DNA of 64,000 nucleotides, from contig NZ_CP049910.1 in assembly GCF_011305995.1 (NCBI RefSeq), forward strand, positions 1,612,001 through 1,676,000. Reading direction: 5' to 3'. The DNA is from Diaphorobacter sp. HDW4A. GTDB lineage: Bacteria > Pseudomonadota > Gammaproteobacteria > Burkholderiales > Burkholderiaceae_C. Both the position numbers and the translations under genes were made by a program. The number at the start of each line of letters is the position of its first letter. Within the stretch, counting starts at the first letter, position 1. Positions 35,760 through 44,115 of this stretch are shown in pieces. Below the pieces are notes generated by a model. The model was given only the letters and a program-made list of their open reading frames with translations, searched no databases and was not told the DNA's origin.

Positions 35760-36731
35760 TCAATTTGCGGTGATGCCATTGGATTTCACCAACTCTCCCC
35801 AGCGCTTTTGCTCGGACGCCACGAACTTGCTGAATTCCGCCGAGCTGCTGCCCACGGGTGTGAGCCCCAGCTTGGCGAGTTTCTCGCGCACGCTGGGCAG
35901 GGCCAGCGACTTTTGTACATAGTCCTGCAGTTGCTTGACTACCTCGGGCGATGTGCCGGAGGGCAGGAAGACGCCGTTCCATTCCTCGACAGCAAAGGGC
36001 TTCACGCCCGCTTCCTCGATAGTGGGCACATTGGGCAGTTCTGGCATGCGTTTAGCGGATGACACGGCGAGCGCCTTGAGCTTGCCGCCAGTCACGTAGG
36101 TGATGCTCGACGCCGCATTGGCGAAGTACACATCGACCTGTCCACCCATCACATCGACCAGCGCGGGCGCGCCGCCCTTGTAGGGCACATGCACGGCCTG
36201 AATGCCGGTGGATTTTTTGAGCAACTCCGCCGCCATCTGCGCGAGGCTTCCCGGGCCGTAGGAGGCATAGGAATACTTGGTCGGGTTCGCTTTGGCCTCC
36301 TTGATGAACTCGGGCAGGTTGTTATAGGGCGACTGGGGCGATGCGACCAGGATGTTGGGCACGCTCACCGCTTGCGAGACGGGGATGAAATCCTTGCTCG
36401 CGTCGTACGGCAGCTTGCGCAGCGTAGGGTTGATGGCGAACGACGATGCATCGAACAGCGCGGTGTAGCCGTTGGGCTTGGCACGTGCGACGAAGGTCGC
36501 GCCGATCGATCCGCTCGCGCCCGCGCGGTTGTCGATCACCACGCTCTGGCCGCTGACCTCACTGATGCCCTGCGCGATGATGCGTGCGGCATTGTCAGCA
36601 CCGCCGCCAGCGGAGAACGGCACGACCAGCGTGATGGGTTGCTCGCTCGGATAAGTCGCTGAATGGGCGACGCCGTGCATGAGCGCGAAACACGCCAACG
36701 CGATGAGGGGCTTGCTGAAAGAAAGGGACAT
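35760..36731 (-). CDS. TctC/Bug-family tripartite tricarboxylate transporter binding protein
   Basis: 323-residue periplasmic binding protein. A signal peptide (LIALACFALMHGVAHSA) precedes the Bug-family start YPSEQPITLVVPFSAGGGADNAARIIAQGI. Other family marks are VIDNRAGASGSIGATFVARAKPNGYT and VPTIEEAGVKPFAVEEWNGVFLP. Such proteins bind small carboxylates or amides and are greatly expanded in Comamonadaceae and Bordetella, often without adjacent TctAB membrane genes, as here. It lies 51 bases downstream of a cyclase-family gene on the same strand, so the ligand may be that enzyme's substrate. Confidence 0.93.
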   Translation of the reverse strand: MSLSFSKPLIALACFALMHGVAHSATYPSEQPITLVVPFSAGGGADNAARIIAQGISEVSGQSVVIDNRAGASGSIGATFVARAKPNGYTALFDASSFAINPTLRKLPYDASKDFIPVSQAVSVPNILVASPQSPYNNLPEFIKEAKANPTKYSYASYGPGSLAQMAAELLKKSTGIQAVHVPYKGGAPALVDVMGGQVDVYFANAASSITYVTGGKLKALAVSSAKRMPELPNVPTIEEAGVKPFAVEEWNGVFLPSGTSPEVVKQLQDYVQKSLALPSVREKLAKLGLTPVGSSSAEFSKFVASEQKRWGELVKSNGITAN

Positions 36732-36782
36732 GTCGTCTCCGTTGATTCTCGGGATGGTATGGGTGATGCGGGACCTGAAGGA

Positions 36783-37883
36783 TCAGACCGTCGCAATTGG
36801 ATTGACGGGCGCGCCCACCAGACCGGGCAGGTACATGGGGGCAGCCGTCAGAAAAAAGGCGTGGCGCTGGTGCGCGTCCAGCCAACTTGCCAACGGCGTG
36901 AGATGCCATAGCTCGCCGAGGGGCAGGCCGAGCTTGAACAGGCAGTGCTCGTGCAGCGGCAGCAGTGGCCCGCGCTCGATGGTGAGCGAATGGTTGCGCC
37001 GTTCGACGGCGTGGTTGTCGGCGGCAATCGCGGCAATGCGGCTGTCGGTGATCCACTGGAGCAGGGCGCTGTCAGAGCCGTCGAGCACGCAGCACGAGGT
37101 TTTCAGGCGCTGCTGCTCATCGTCCGCCAGCGTCAGTGCGAGATCGGCAAGCCCCGTGTGCAGGCACAGAATGTCGCCCGGACGCACCTCTATTCCGTCT
37201 GAGTGAAAGATCCCCTGCAGATCTGCAAGACCTACTTTGCGTGGTGCGTCACCAAAATGTCGACGCAGATTCACCATCACGCCGCGGCCTTGAATGCCGT
37301 GCTGCGCCATCGGGGCGATCGACAGGTGCTCCGTACCCTTGAATTCCTGGCCCTCGGCGGGGGTGGGCGCGCTCACCACGAAGCCGTTGTAGCCGGTGGG
37401 CGTCGCGTGGCCGTCACCGCGCGCATTGAACATCGAGCCCACATGCGCGAGCGCATCCCACTGGGTGGAGTACTGTGGTGACAAGGTGACGCTGTCGTCG
37501 CTGATCACATCGGTCGCGCCCGGGGTGTCGTGCTCAAGCGGCAATCGATAAACCGGTACGCCGTTCTTCTGTGCGGGCCGGATGACGGGCCCCTTGCGGC
37601 GCGGATTGAGCACGGGCGCGCGTGGCACATTGAGCGGCAGGCTCAGCGAAAACGAAATGCCCTCGCGAATCTCTGCAGATGCAGCCAGGCGTTGCTTGGG
37701 TGTCAGGTGATTGAGCGTTCCGAGTTGGTCATCCGCACCAAAATCCCCCCAGTTGGAGCCTTGGGGTCGGCGCAGAAAGCGGGCGGCGTTGGGGGGCATG
37801 GCGAGCAGGCCTTTCAAGTCGGTGGGGAGTACGTGAGCGCGAGCCGGAGGCAGTGCCCCGCTTCGGTGCGCGAATTGTTGCAT
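36783..37883 (-). CDS. Cyclase-family (kynurenine formamidase-like) metal hydrolase
   Basis: 366-residue protein of the cyclase superfamily (PF04199). The usual HxGTHxDxPxH metal site appears here as STQWDALAHVGSMFN, as in the longer subfamily with QWDxxxH; further expected residues are in DILCLHTGLAD and AIAADNHAVE. Members hydrolyse amides or cyclic compounds such as N-formylkynurenine or cyclic imides. The specific substrate is unknown. The start at 37883 follows AGGTGCG; a shorter version from ATG 37799 is possible. Operon with the downstream TctC-type binding protein suggests uptake plus catabolism of one compound. Confidence 0.85.
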   Translation of the reverse strand: MQQFAHRSGALPPARAHVLPTDLKGLLAMPPNAARFLRRPQGSNWGDFGADDQLGTLNHLTPKQRLAASAEIREGISFSLSLPLNVPRAPVLNPRRKGPVIRPAQKNGVPVYRLPLEHDTPGATDVISDDSVTLSPQYSTQWDALAHVGSMFNARGDGHATPTGYNGFVVSAPTPAEGQEFKGTEHLSIAPMAQHGIQGRGVMVNLRRHFGDAPRKVGLADLQGIFHSDGIEVRPGDILCLHTGLADLALTLADDEQQRLKTSCCVLDGSDSALLQWITDSRIAAIAADNHAVERRNHSLTIERGPLLPLHEHCLFKLGLPLGELWHLTPLASWLDAHQRHAFFLTAAPMYLPGLVGAPVNPIATV

Positions 37884-38095
37884 CGCACCTGGATCCGTGC
37901 GTACAGGCTTTATTGCTTCAAAAGAAAGGATTTCTTTCTTCTATGCTCCAGTCAAAGGCATCTCAATCAGTCCATTCGTGGACAACTGTTGCTTGACGAG
38001 TGAAATTGATGGATGTCAGGTTTGATCGAGGTCTGCCCTCTCTAGAATCCACTCCGTCTGAAACAAGAGATATGTCATTCGAGGGGGATTCAAAG

Positions 38096-38641
38096 ATGAA
38101 GAAGATGCTGGGAACTTGCGCGGTGGCGGCCCTGATGTCGACCACCGTATTCGCCAACGAGAGCCATGTGCAGCCCGTTGTCGCTGGAGTGGTGGCCGAC
38201 GCTGCGGAGAATGAACTGGAAATCGAGCCCGCACAGGCTCCCGCTTCGGCGCAGGATGGCTCGGGCGCTGCCAAACCCGCTCCGGTGATCAGCGCAGAAG
38301 CCGCGCAGTTCTGTTTCTTTCCGGGCTCACCTCCCTCGGACGTCAAATTCCAGACCGTCCGAAAGCTCAAAGTAGGCAAGGGCACCTATGGCGGCGTGAA
38401 GGACATCCTGCCCAAGTTCGCCAATCAGGCGCTGGGCCTCGGAGCCGATGCTGTGATGAACTATGCCGGTTCGCAGCGCTTCGGCTTCTGGCCATGGCGC
38501 ATGGTGCGCCCGGTCGTCCAGGGCGTGGCCATCCAATGGACTGCCCCTCCTGGCAAGGACTGCGCTGCCCTTGGCGGAAGCACGCTGGCGACCATTTTGG
38601 CGACCGACAAGGCTCCGGGACAGCAGGAACAGCAGCAATGA
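38096..38641 (+). CDS. Exported protein of unknown function
   Basis: 181-residue protein with a clear signal peptide (MKKMLGTCAVAALMSTTVFA-NES). A Pro/Ala-rich acidic linker follows, then a compact domain of about 100 residues: FCFFPGSPPSDVKFQTVRKLKVGKGTYGG, LPKFANQALGLGADAVMNYAGSQRFGFWPW and QGVAIQW. The GADAVMNY plus GVAIQW pattern resembles small secreted or lipoprotein YbjQ/heavy-metal-type domains, but I cannot name the family with confidence. Two Cys (before PGSPPS and in KDCAAL) could pair. Start ATG 38096 follows GAGGGGG by eight bases. It stands alone between the cyclase and SRP RNA. Confidence 0.72.
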   Translation: MKKMLGTCAVAALMSTTVFANESHVQPVVAGVVADAAENELEIEPAQAPASAQDGSGAAKPAPVISAEAAQFCFFPGSPPSDVKFQTVRKLKVGKGTYGGVKDILPKFANQALGLGADAVMNYAGSQRFGFWPWRMVRPVVQGVAIQWTAPPGKDCAALGGSTLATILATDKAPGQQEQQQ

Positions 38642-38768
38642 TGCAGCGTTGAAGGTTTAAGAGGGGATGGGTAAGGGCGTTGGCAGCAACGACCTGCGTT
38701 TAGTCTTCAGCGGTCAAAGATGGCCAAACTCGCCGCGAAACATCTGCGCGGTGCCAAACCCAAGTGTC

Positions 38769-38789
38769 AAAAAAGAGGAATTCCTTTTT
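38769..38789 (-). terminator. Likely intrinsic terminator of the SRP RNA transcript
   Basis: On the minus strand an A-rich arm, GGAATTCC core and a run of six T form a compact hairpin about 45 bases beyond the SRP RNA 3' end. The stem is weak in GC, so the stop may be partial, but there is no other candidate before the facing gene end at 38641. Confidence 0.5.
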
Positions 38790-38834
38790 CAGGAGGACAA
38801 ACTCTTGTCGATGAAGAGATTTCCTGAACAAAGG

Positions 38835-38929
38835 TGACGAGCCTTACCTCGGCACTGGTTTCACAGTTAGGGCTGCTTGGTTCCCCACCTGACCCGTTTG
38901 GCCGCTTCCCCATGCGAGGGGGCCCGTCA
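38835..38929 (-). ncRNA. ffs: Signal recognition particle RNA, bacterial small type (4.5S)
   Basis: About 95-nt RNA on the minus strand. The universally conserved Ffh-binding region is present: GGTCAGG on the 5' side, a GGAA tetraloop closed by GG/CC, and AAGCAGCC on the 3' side. The terminal stem is TGACGGGCC (38929-38921) paired with GGCTCGTCA (38843-38835), 9 bp with one G-U pair. The -10-like TACAAT ends 7 bases before the 5' end, supporting this exact start. It is divergent from dnaX, a common position in betaproteobacteria. The RNA guides Ffh to ribosomes making membrane proteins. Confidence 0.92.
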
Positions 38930-38935
38930 CTTGGC

Positions 38936-38941
38936 ATTGTA
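38936..38941 (-). promoter_or_regulatory. -10 element of the SRP RNA gene
   Basis: TACAAT on the minus strand, five of six matches to TATAAT, ends 6 bases before the predicted RNA start at 38929. A consensus -35 at 17-bp spacing is not obvious, so this half-site is moderately supported. Confidence 0.5.
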
Positions 38942-39013
38942 AACCGAGTCTGTGTGGCACTGCAGCAAATGAAGGGAATTTATTGCCTTCAAGGGGCCGT
39001 AGAATCGACTGAT

Positions 39014-41014
39014 ATGTCTTATCTAGTGCTTGCCCGTAAATACCGTCCCAAGACCTTCTCCGAGATGGTGGGGCAGGAGCATGTTGTTCAGGCGCTGAGC
39101 AATGCGCTCACGCAGCAGCGGCTGCACCACGCCTATTTGTTCACGGGTACGCGTGGGGTGGGCAAGACGACGGTGTCGCGTATTTTGGCCAAGTCGCTCA
39201 ATTGCCAGGGAATTGACGGGCAGGGTGGAATCACTGCCACGCCGTGCGGTGTGTGTCCGGCGTGCATGGATATCGACAGTGGCCGTTTCCCCGACTACAC
39301 AGAGCTGGACGCGGCGTCCAATCGTGGTGTGGACGAGGTGCAGGGGTTGCTGGAGCAGGCGGTCTACAAGCCGGTGCAGGGGCGCTTCAAGGTCTTCATG
39401 ATCGACGAAGTGCACATGCTGACCAACACGGCGTTCAACGCCATGCTGAAAACGCTGGAAGAACCGCCTGAGTATCTCAAATTCGTGCTGGCCACGACCG
39501 ATCCGCAGAAAGTGCCGGTCACGGTGCTGAGCCGCTGTCTACAGTTCAATCTACGCCCGATGGCGCCCGAGACGGTGCTGGAACATCTGACGAAGGTGCT
39601 GGGTGAGGAGCAGGTGCAGGCGGATCAGGGTGCGCTGCGGCTGCTGTCGCGCGCGGCGCGGGGCTCGATGCGCGATGCGCTGAGCCTGACCGATCAGGCG
39701 ATTGCATTCGGCAGCGGCAAGCTTGAGGAAGCGGGCGTGCGCCAGATGCTGGGCAGCGTGGACCGCACCTATGTGTTCCGCCTGATCGATGCGCTCGCGC
39801 GAGCCGATGGCCGCACGGTGGTCGAGACGGTCGACGAGCTGCGCACGAACGGACTGTCCGCCGCGTCGACACTGGAAGAAATGAGCACGGTGTTGCAGCG
39901 CATGGCTGTGCTGCAGGCAGTGCCGAACATGGCGGCAAGCATCGATCAACATGATGCCGAGGCGCAGGAAATGGCGCGTCTGGCAATGGCCATGCCGGCC
40001 GACGAGACGCAGTTGCTCTACAGCATGTGCCTGCATGGCCGTGCCGAGCTGGGCTTGGCGCCCGACGAATATGCAGCGCTGACCATGGTGCTGCTGCGTC
40101 TGCTGGCTTTCAAGAAGCCTTCAGATGGCGCATCGCAAGGCACTGCATCAACGGCTGGCAACCCAGCCGAGGCTGAAAAAAAAACTCTGACGCAGGCTGA
40201 AACCGCCCCGGCGGTTGAGCAGCGTCAAGCGCCGCAGGCGGTTTCGCGGCCCCGGGACCGTCCGCCGGAAGCCCCGGTTGCTCCGGTGCAAGCACCTGCC
40301 GTGATCGACGTGGAGCCCGAGCGCACGGCGTCGCGCCAAGCCTCTGGAGAGCCTGAGCCCGCATATCTGTCCGCGCCTGCGCCGCACGATGAGCAGCCGA
40401 CACAACGTGCGCCGTATCCGCAGCCGCCTTCGCAAAACCATTCCGCCATGCGCCTGCCGGTGCGTACACCCGAAGAGATTGCGCATCCACCCGTGGAAAT
40501 GCATGACGGCCACATGCCAGCGTTGGAGGCTGATACCTTTGACATTCCGGTGCGCCATGCCCCCGAGCCGGGCATGCGCACGCAGCCCAACAGCCTTCAA
40601 GGTGGCGCGGCGGCCCAGCGACTGGTTCCCACCGCCGAGGGCGAGGTCTGGTACCAGACAGTGCAGGAGATGGCCGCTGCTGGCTCGATTCAAGCGCTGG
40701 TGCGTGAGCTGGCCCTGCAGTCGCAGTTGATCGCACGCGATCAAGACCACTGGCTGTTGCGCGTGGAGCGTGAATCACTGAATCAGCCTGCGGCGCGAGA
40801 GAAGCTGCGCGCGGCACTGGAGGCGGCGGGGCACACGAAACAGATTTCGGTGGAGGTGGGCAAGGTCATGGACAGTCCGTCGCGCCGCAACGCCTATGCG
40901 ACCGCGCAGCGCCAGAAGCTGGCTGAAGACATCGTGCAGAGCGATCCGCGCGTGCAGCAACTCATCCGCGACTTCGGCGCGAAGATCGTTCCGGGCAGCA
41001 TCAGACCTGCATGA
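39014..41014 (+). CDS. dnaX: DnaX, DNA polymerase III subunits tau and gamma
   Basis: 666-residue tau subunit of the replicative clamp loader. Residues 1-about 370 are the AAA+ core: [22 protein letters not shown], Walker [10 protein letters not shown], four zinc Cys in NCQGI...PCGVCPAC, Walker [11 protein letters not shown] and sensor [14 protein letters not shown]. Residues about 385-540 are a Pro/Ala/Gln-rich linker, and the end (about 545-666) is the polymerase-binding tau domain. ATG 39014 is the conserved start (upstream in-frame codons run through the SRP RNA). An A9 run at codons 388-390 offers a gamma-producing slip. First gene of dnaX-ybaB-recR. Confidence 0.96.
   Translation: MSYLVLARKYRPKTFSEMVGQEHVVQALSNALTQQRLHHAYLFTGTRGVGKTTVSRILAKSLNCQGIDGQGGITATPCGVCPACMDIDSGRFPDYTELDAASNRGVDEVQGLLEQAVYKPVQGRFKVFMIDEVHMLTNTAFNAMLKTLEEPPEYLKFVLATTDPQKVPVTVLSRCLQFNLRPMAPETVLEHLTKVLGEEQVQADQGALRLLSRAARGSMRDALSLTDQAIAFGSGKLEEAGVRQMLGSVDRTYVFRLIDALARADGRTVVETVDELRTNGLSAASTLEEMSTVLQRMAVLQAVPNMAASIDQHDAEAQEMARLAMAMPADETQLLYSMCLHGRAELGLAPDEYAALTMVLLRLLAFKKPSDGASQGTASTAGNPAEAEKKTLTQAETAPAVEQRQAPQAVSRPRDRPPEAPVAPVQAPAVIDVEPERTASRQASGEPEPAYLSAPAPHDEQPTQRAPYPQPPSQNHSAMRLPVRTPEEIAHPPVEMHDGHMPALEADTFDIPVRHAPEPGMRTQPNSLQGGAAAQRLVPTAEGEVWYQTVQEMAAAGSIQALVRELALQSQLIARDQDHWLLRVERESLNQPAAREKLRAALEAAGHTKQISVEVGKVMDSPSRRNAYATAQRQKLAEDIVQSDPRVQQLIRDFGAKIVPGSIRPA
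40176..40200 (+). other. A9 slippage site in dnaX with nearby stops in both other frames
   Basis: Nine A residues (40176-40184) fall at the junction of the AAA+ core and the linker. A -1 shift gives N-S-D-A-G then TGA at 40198-40200; a +1 shift gives L then TGA at 40188-40190. Either product would be a gamma-like protein of about 390-396 residues (E. coli gamma 431). A9 in this position is like the transcriptional slippage site of Thermus dnaX. Confidence 0.6.
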
Positions 41015-41126
41015 TCCGGCGGTAAAGACCGGCCTTTTTCTGCAGGCACGGTCTTTCGTCGCACAATTGCTCTTTCGCCCGTTTATTCACCCATTCAATC
41101 CATTCAAAAAAGCAAAGGAAATCACC

Positions 41127-41459
41127 ATGTTCAACAAGGGACAGCTCGCCGGTCTGATGAAGCAGGCTCAGGCCATGCAGGACAACATGAAGAAGGCTCA
41201 GGATGAACTGGGCAACATCGAAGTCGAAGGCGAGTCCGGTGCTGGTCTCGTCAAGGTCGTGATGACCTGCAAGCACGATGTCAAGCGCGTGACCATCGAC
41301 CCGAGCCTGCTGGCCGACGACAAGGACATGCTGGAAGACCTCGTGGCCGCCGCATTCAACGCGGCTGTGCGCAAGGCTGAAGAGACTTCGCAGGAGAAGA
41401 TGGGCAAGATCACCGCCGGCATGCCAAGCCTGCCCGGCGGCATGAAGTTCCCTTTCTGA
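41127..41459 (+). CDS. ybaB: YbaB/EbfC-family nucleoid-associated protein
   Basis: 110-residue DNA-binding protein that dimerises into a tweezer-like shape and associates with the nucleoid. Start [27 protein letters not shown], core [27 protein letters not shown] and C-terminal [21 protein letters not shown] are standard. ATG 41127 follows AAAGGAA. It lies between dnaX and recR as in most proteobacteria, where the three genes are co-transcribed; a dispersed repeat separates it from recR here. Confidence 0.95.
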   Translation: MFNKGQLAGLMKQAQAMQDNMKKAQDELGNIEVEGESGAGLVKVVMTCKHDVKRVTIDPSLLADDKDMLEDLVAAAFNAAVRKAEETSQEKMGKITAGMPSLPGGMKFPF

Positions 41460-41467
41460 TAGGAAAC

Positions 41468-41632
41468 ACCCCCTGAGTCGCTTCGCGCCTTTCCCCCCCC
41501 GCTCTACGCGTTGCTGCGCAATGCGGGCAGGGGGCGCAGCCAGTGCGGTGGGGCGGCCCTTGCGCGGCTGTTCTCGCATGGACCGCGCCAGTTTCATGTG
41601 TTGTGGGATGGGCGTAGTGCCTTGGGTAACTG
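41468..41632 (+). repeat. Dispersed intergenic repeat, copy B
   Basis: About 165 bases filling the ybaB-recR gap. It begins CCCCCTGAGTCGCTTCGC, has a variable C/G-rich middle with the GCAATGCGGGCAGGGG block, the shared GGGGCGGCCCTTGCGCGGCT, and ends near GGTAACTG. Copies C and D share start, centre and end; copy A shares the middle block. Confidence 0.8.
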
Positions 41633-41660
41633 ATTCACTTGAACGAAATCGTAAACGCCG

Positions 41661-42251
41661 ATGTCTGACACGAGTTCTCTGGACGCCCTGATCCAGGCGT
41701 TGCGGCGCCTGCCGGGCGTGGGCATCAAGTCAGCGCAGCGCATGGCGTTTCATATGCTGCAGCATGATCGCGAGGGCGCACAGGTGCTCTCACGGGCGTT
41801 GCATGAAGCTTCGAGCTCGATCCGTCATTGCGAGCGCTGCCACACGTTCACCGAGGGTGCGATCTGCGATGTCTGCTCCGACTCGGGGCGCGATGTGTCG
41901 CGGCTGTGCGTGGTGGAAACGCCTGCAGACCAGTCTGCGATGGAGCGCACCGGCGCGTTCAAGGGGTTGTATTTCGTGCTGATGGGGCGCCTGTCGCCAC
42001 TCGACGGTGTGGGCCCCAAGGACATAGGCGTCAAGAAGCTCATTGATCGCGCGACCGATGGTGTGGTGCAGGAGGTCATTCTCGCGACCAGTTTCACTGC
42101 CGAGGGTGAGGCGACGGCCTATGCCATTGGCGAGGCGCTCAGGCCGCGCGGCGTACAGGTCACGCGCCTCGCGCGCGGCGTGCCTGTAGGCAGCGAGTTG
42201 GAGTTCGTTGATCTGGGCACGATTGCACACGCACTGGCTGATCGTCGCTGA
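41661..42251 (+). CDS. recR: RecR, recombination mediator
   Basis: 196-residue RecFOR pathway protein that helps load RecA at gaps. Helix-hairpin-helix region [24 protein letters not shown], a four-Cys zinc site in [16 protein letters not shown], and a Toprim domain starting [38 protein letters not shown]. The C-terminal Walker-like segment [25 protein letters not shown] is complete. Length matches E. coli RecR (201). Downstream of ybaB with a repeat element in between, which may carry a mRNA processing or attenuation function. Confidence 0.97.
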   Translation: MSDTSSLDALIQALRRLPGVGIKSAQRMAFHMLQHDREGAQVLSRALHEASSSIRHCERCHTFTEGAICDVCSDSGRDVSRLCVVETPADQSAMERTGAFKGLYFVLMGRLSPLDGVGPKDIGVKKLIDRATDGVVQEVILATSFTAEGEATAYAIGEALRPRGVQVTRLARGVPVGSELEFVDLGTIAHALADRR

Positions 42252-42385
42252 GACGTGAGCAGATCGCGCGATTGCATTTTTTATGGCTCTCAGGGTATGC
42301 CCTGATGAGCCTCGTTGCAGGGGTCTTGGTGACCTAAAATGCTCTCCTTTTAATAGCTGCGTTCGTCAGCGAAAGAGGGAAGAGC

Positions 42386-42790
42386 ATGTCCATGCATGTC
42401 GCGCGTTTCACCGTTGCCTACGGGTGTATTCTGGTTGCCGTGTTGTTGCCCATTGTCTGCGCGATGCTGGCCAAACGTGGCAGCTTCAGCATGAACTCGG
42501 ACAACCACGATCCGCGCCGCTGGCTGGCCCAGCAATCCGGCTGGCGCGCCCGCGCGAACGCTGCACAGGCCAATAGTTACGAAACTCTCCCCTTTTTCAT
42601 TGGTGCAGTCATCATTGCGCACCAGCTGGGTGCGGCACAGACTCCGCTTGACATGCTGGCGCTGGCTTTCGTGTTTCTGCGCGTGCTCTACATCGTGATG
42701 TATGTCGGTGACATGCCGATGGCACGCAGCATGATCTGGGCGGCGGGCTTTCTGGTCAATGTGGGCATCTTCTTCCTGGGATATCACTGA
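42386..42790 (+). CDS. MAPEG-family integral membrane protein
   Basis: 134-residue protein with four hydrophobic segments, resembling the membrane-associated eicosanoid/glutathione metabolism family found in bacteria. It begins FTVAYGCILVAVLLPIVCAMLAKRG, followed by the family motif ARANAAQANSYETLPFFIGAVI (the E-x-x-P core), and ends MIWAAGFLVNVGIFFLGYH. Bacterial members may have glutathione transferase or peroxidase activity, but the substrate is unknown. ATG 42386 follows AGAGGGAAGA. It appears monocistronic. Confidence 0.86.
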   Translation: MSMHVARFTVAYGCILVAVLLPIVCAMLAKRGSFSMNSDNHDPRRWLAQQSGWRARANAAQANSYETLPFFIGAVIIAHQLGAAQTPLDMLALAFVFLRVLYIVMYVGDMPMARSMIWAAGFLVNVGIFFLGYH

Positions 42791-42990
42791 GTCACCACTG
42801 CGCTTCAAAGATGCGTGACGTCTGCTTGGTGCGCAAGTTAGCTTGGTGATAATCAAGCTGTTTGCATTTTTAGTGCGAATCACGGGAACTATCCGGGTCA
42901 TTCCGGTCTACGTAGTTCTCCGCAAGGATTGCCCCTGATGACGTCTGGGTCAACACTCAGGCATCATTGCTGCGGTGCAACATTTTCCAA

Positions 42991-44046
42991 ATGGCTAATA
43001 CTCCCATCACCCGTCGACAATTGGGCCTGCGAGCGGCATCCGCACTCGTGGCTTGCTCTGCTGGGTCCCCGTGGACTGCGCGGGCTCAAGTGGGTACACG
43101 TTCGAACGTGCCGCTGCGCATCGCGGTGGGTGGCAAGGGAGATCTTTACTATCTGCCGCTCACGGTGGCGGAGCGGCTTGGATACTTCAAGGACGAAGGC
43201 CTCAGGGTTGAGATTGAGGATTTCTCGGGGGGGGCTCCAGCGCTTGATGCCGTGCGCAGCGGGCGCGCCGATGTGGGCTGTGGTGCGTACGAACGTCTGA
43301 TCGAGCAGCAGGCTCTGGGGTTCAACTACCGTAGTTTGGTGCTGATGGGGCGCACGCCGCAGATGGTGTTGGCCGCTTCGGCGAAGAACTGGCCCAAGAA
43401 GCCGATCGGCAGCTACAAGGAGTTGCGTATCGGCGTTGCAGCGCCCGGATCGTCCTCGCAGTTCTTCGCCAATCTGTGGCTGATGCAGGTGGGCATTCCG
43501 GCCGATCAGGTTGAATTCGTCGGCGTGGGCAATGGCTCCGGCGCGATCACCGCGCTGCGACAGGGGCGCATTCACGCACTGTGCCATGTCGATCCGCTGA
43601 TCACGCTGCTTGAGCAGCGCGGCGAGGTGCGGATTCTTGCTGACACCCGCACGCTCCAGGGCTCGGCGGATTTCTACGGCGGCCCCATGCCGGGTGCCTG
43701 CATGTACGCGCCGCAGGCGTTTGCCCAGCGGCATTTGCGCGAAGTGCAGTCGCTCGTGAATGCCATGGTGCATGCGCTCAAGTGGATGCAGACGGCCGGT
43801 CCGGTCGACCTGGCGCGTATCGTGCCGATGCAGTATTGGCTCGATGATCGTGGTGCTTATCTGGCCGCGTTCGAGAAGGTGCGCCAGACGCTGTCGCCCG
43901 ATGGGCTGATGCCCGGCGAAGGGCCGGCTACGGCGCTCAAGGCGGTGGCGCGGCTGCGCGAGAACCAGACCGCGCCGCGTGTGAATCTGGCGCTCACCTA
44001 CAACAATGTGTGGGTGATGCGGGCCAAGGAAAAATTCCAAGTGTAG
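42991..44046 (+). CDS. Tat-exported ABC substrate-binding protein (NMT1/SsuA-like)
   Basis: 351-residue periplasmic binding protein of the taurine/thiamine-precursor type. The N-terminus has the twin-Arg motif TRRQLGLRAAS and a hydrophobic segment ending near WTARA-Q, so Tat export is likely. The mature start PLRIAVGGKGDLYYLPLTVAERLGYFKDEGLRVEIEDF and SGGAPALDAVRSGRADVGCGAYE are typical of SsuA/THI5-like proteins. No ATPase or permease gene is adjacent, so it is an orphan here. Ligand unknown (sulfonate, nitrate or pyrimidine-like possible). Ends before a strong terminator. Confidence 0.87.
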   Translation: MANTPITRRQLGLRAASALVACSAGSPWTARAQVGTRSNVPLRIAVGGKGDLYYLPLTVAERLGYFKDEGLRVEIEDFSGGAPALDAVRSGRADVGCGAYERLIEQQALGFNYRSLVLMGRTPQMVLAASAKNWPKKPIGSYKELRIGVAAPGSSSQFFANLWLMQVGIPADQVEFVGVGNGSGAITALRQGRIHALCHVDPLITLLEQRGEVRILADTRTLQGSADFYGGPMPGACMYAPQAFAQRHLREVQSLVNAMVHALKWMQTAGPVDLARIVPMQYWLDDRGAYLAAFEKVRQTLSPDGLMPGEGPATALKAVARLRENQTAPRVNLALTYNNVWVMRAKEKFQV

Positions 44047-44068
44047 ACAACACCTGCTCGAAAAGACA

Positions 44069-44106
44069 AAAGGCCAGCAGACGATGATGTTTGCTGGCCT
44101 TTGTGC
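44069..44106. terminator. Bidirectional intrinsic terminator
   Basis: AAAGGCCAGCA (44069-44079) and TGCTGGCCTTT (44092-44102) form a perfect 11-bp stem with a 12-base loop. It separates the convergent binding protein and mltD genes and has A-tract/T-tract arms that suit both directions. Confidence 0.85.
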
Positions 44107-44115
44107 TGTCTGAGT

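Noticed and set aside
38834-39013. 60-residue N-terminal extension of dnaX
   Set aside because: It runs through the SRP RNA gene and is not family-like; the conserved DnaX start [12 protein letters not shown] begins at 39014.
41490-41600. Possible small RNA between ybaB and recR
   Set aside because: The GC-rich palindromic sequence is explained by the dispersed repeat shared with three other sites.
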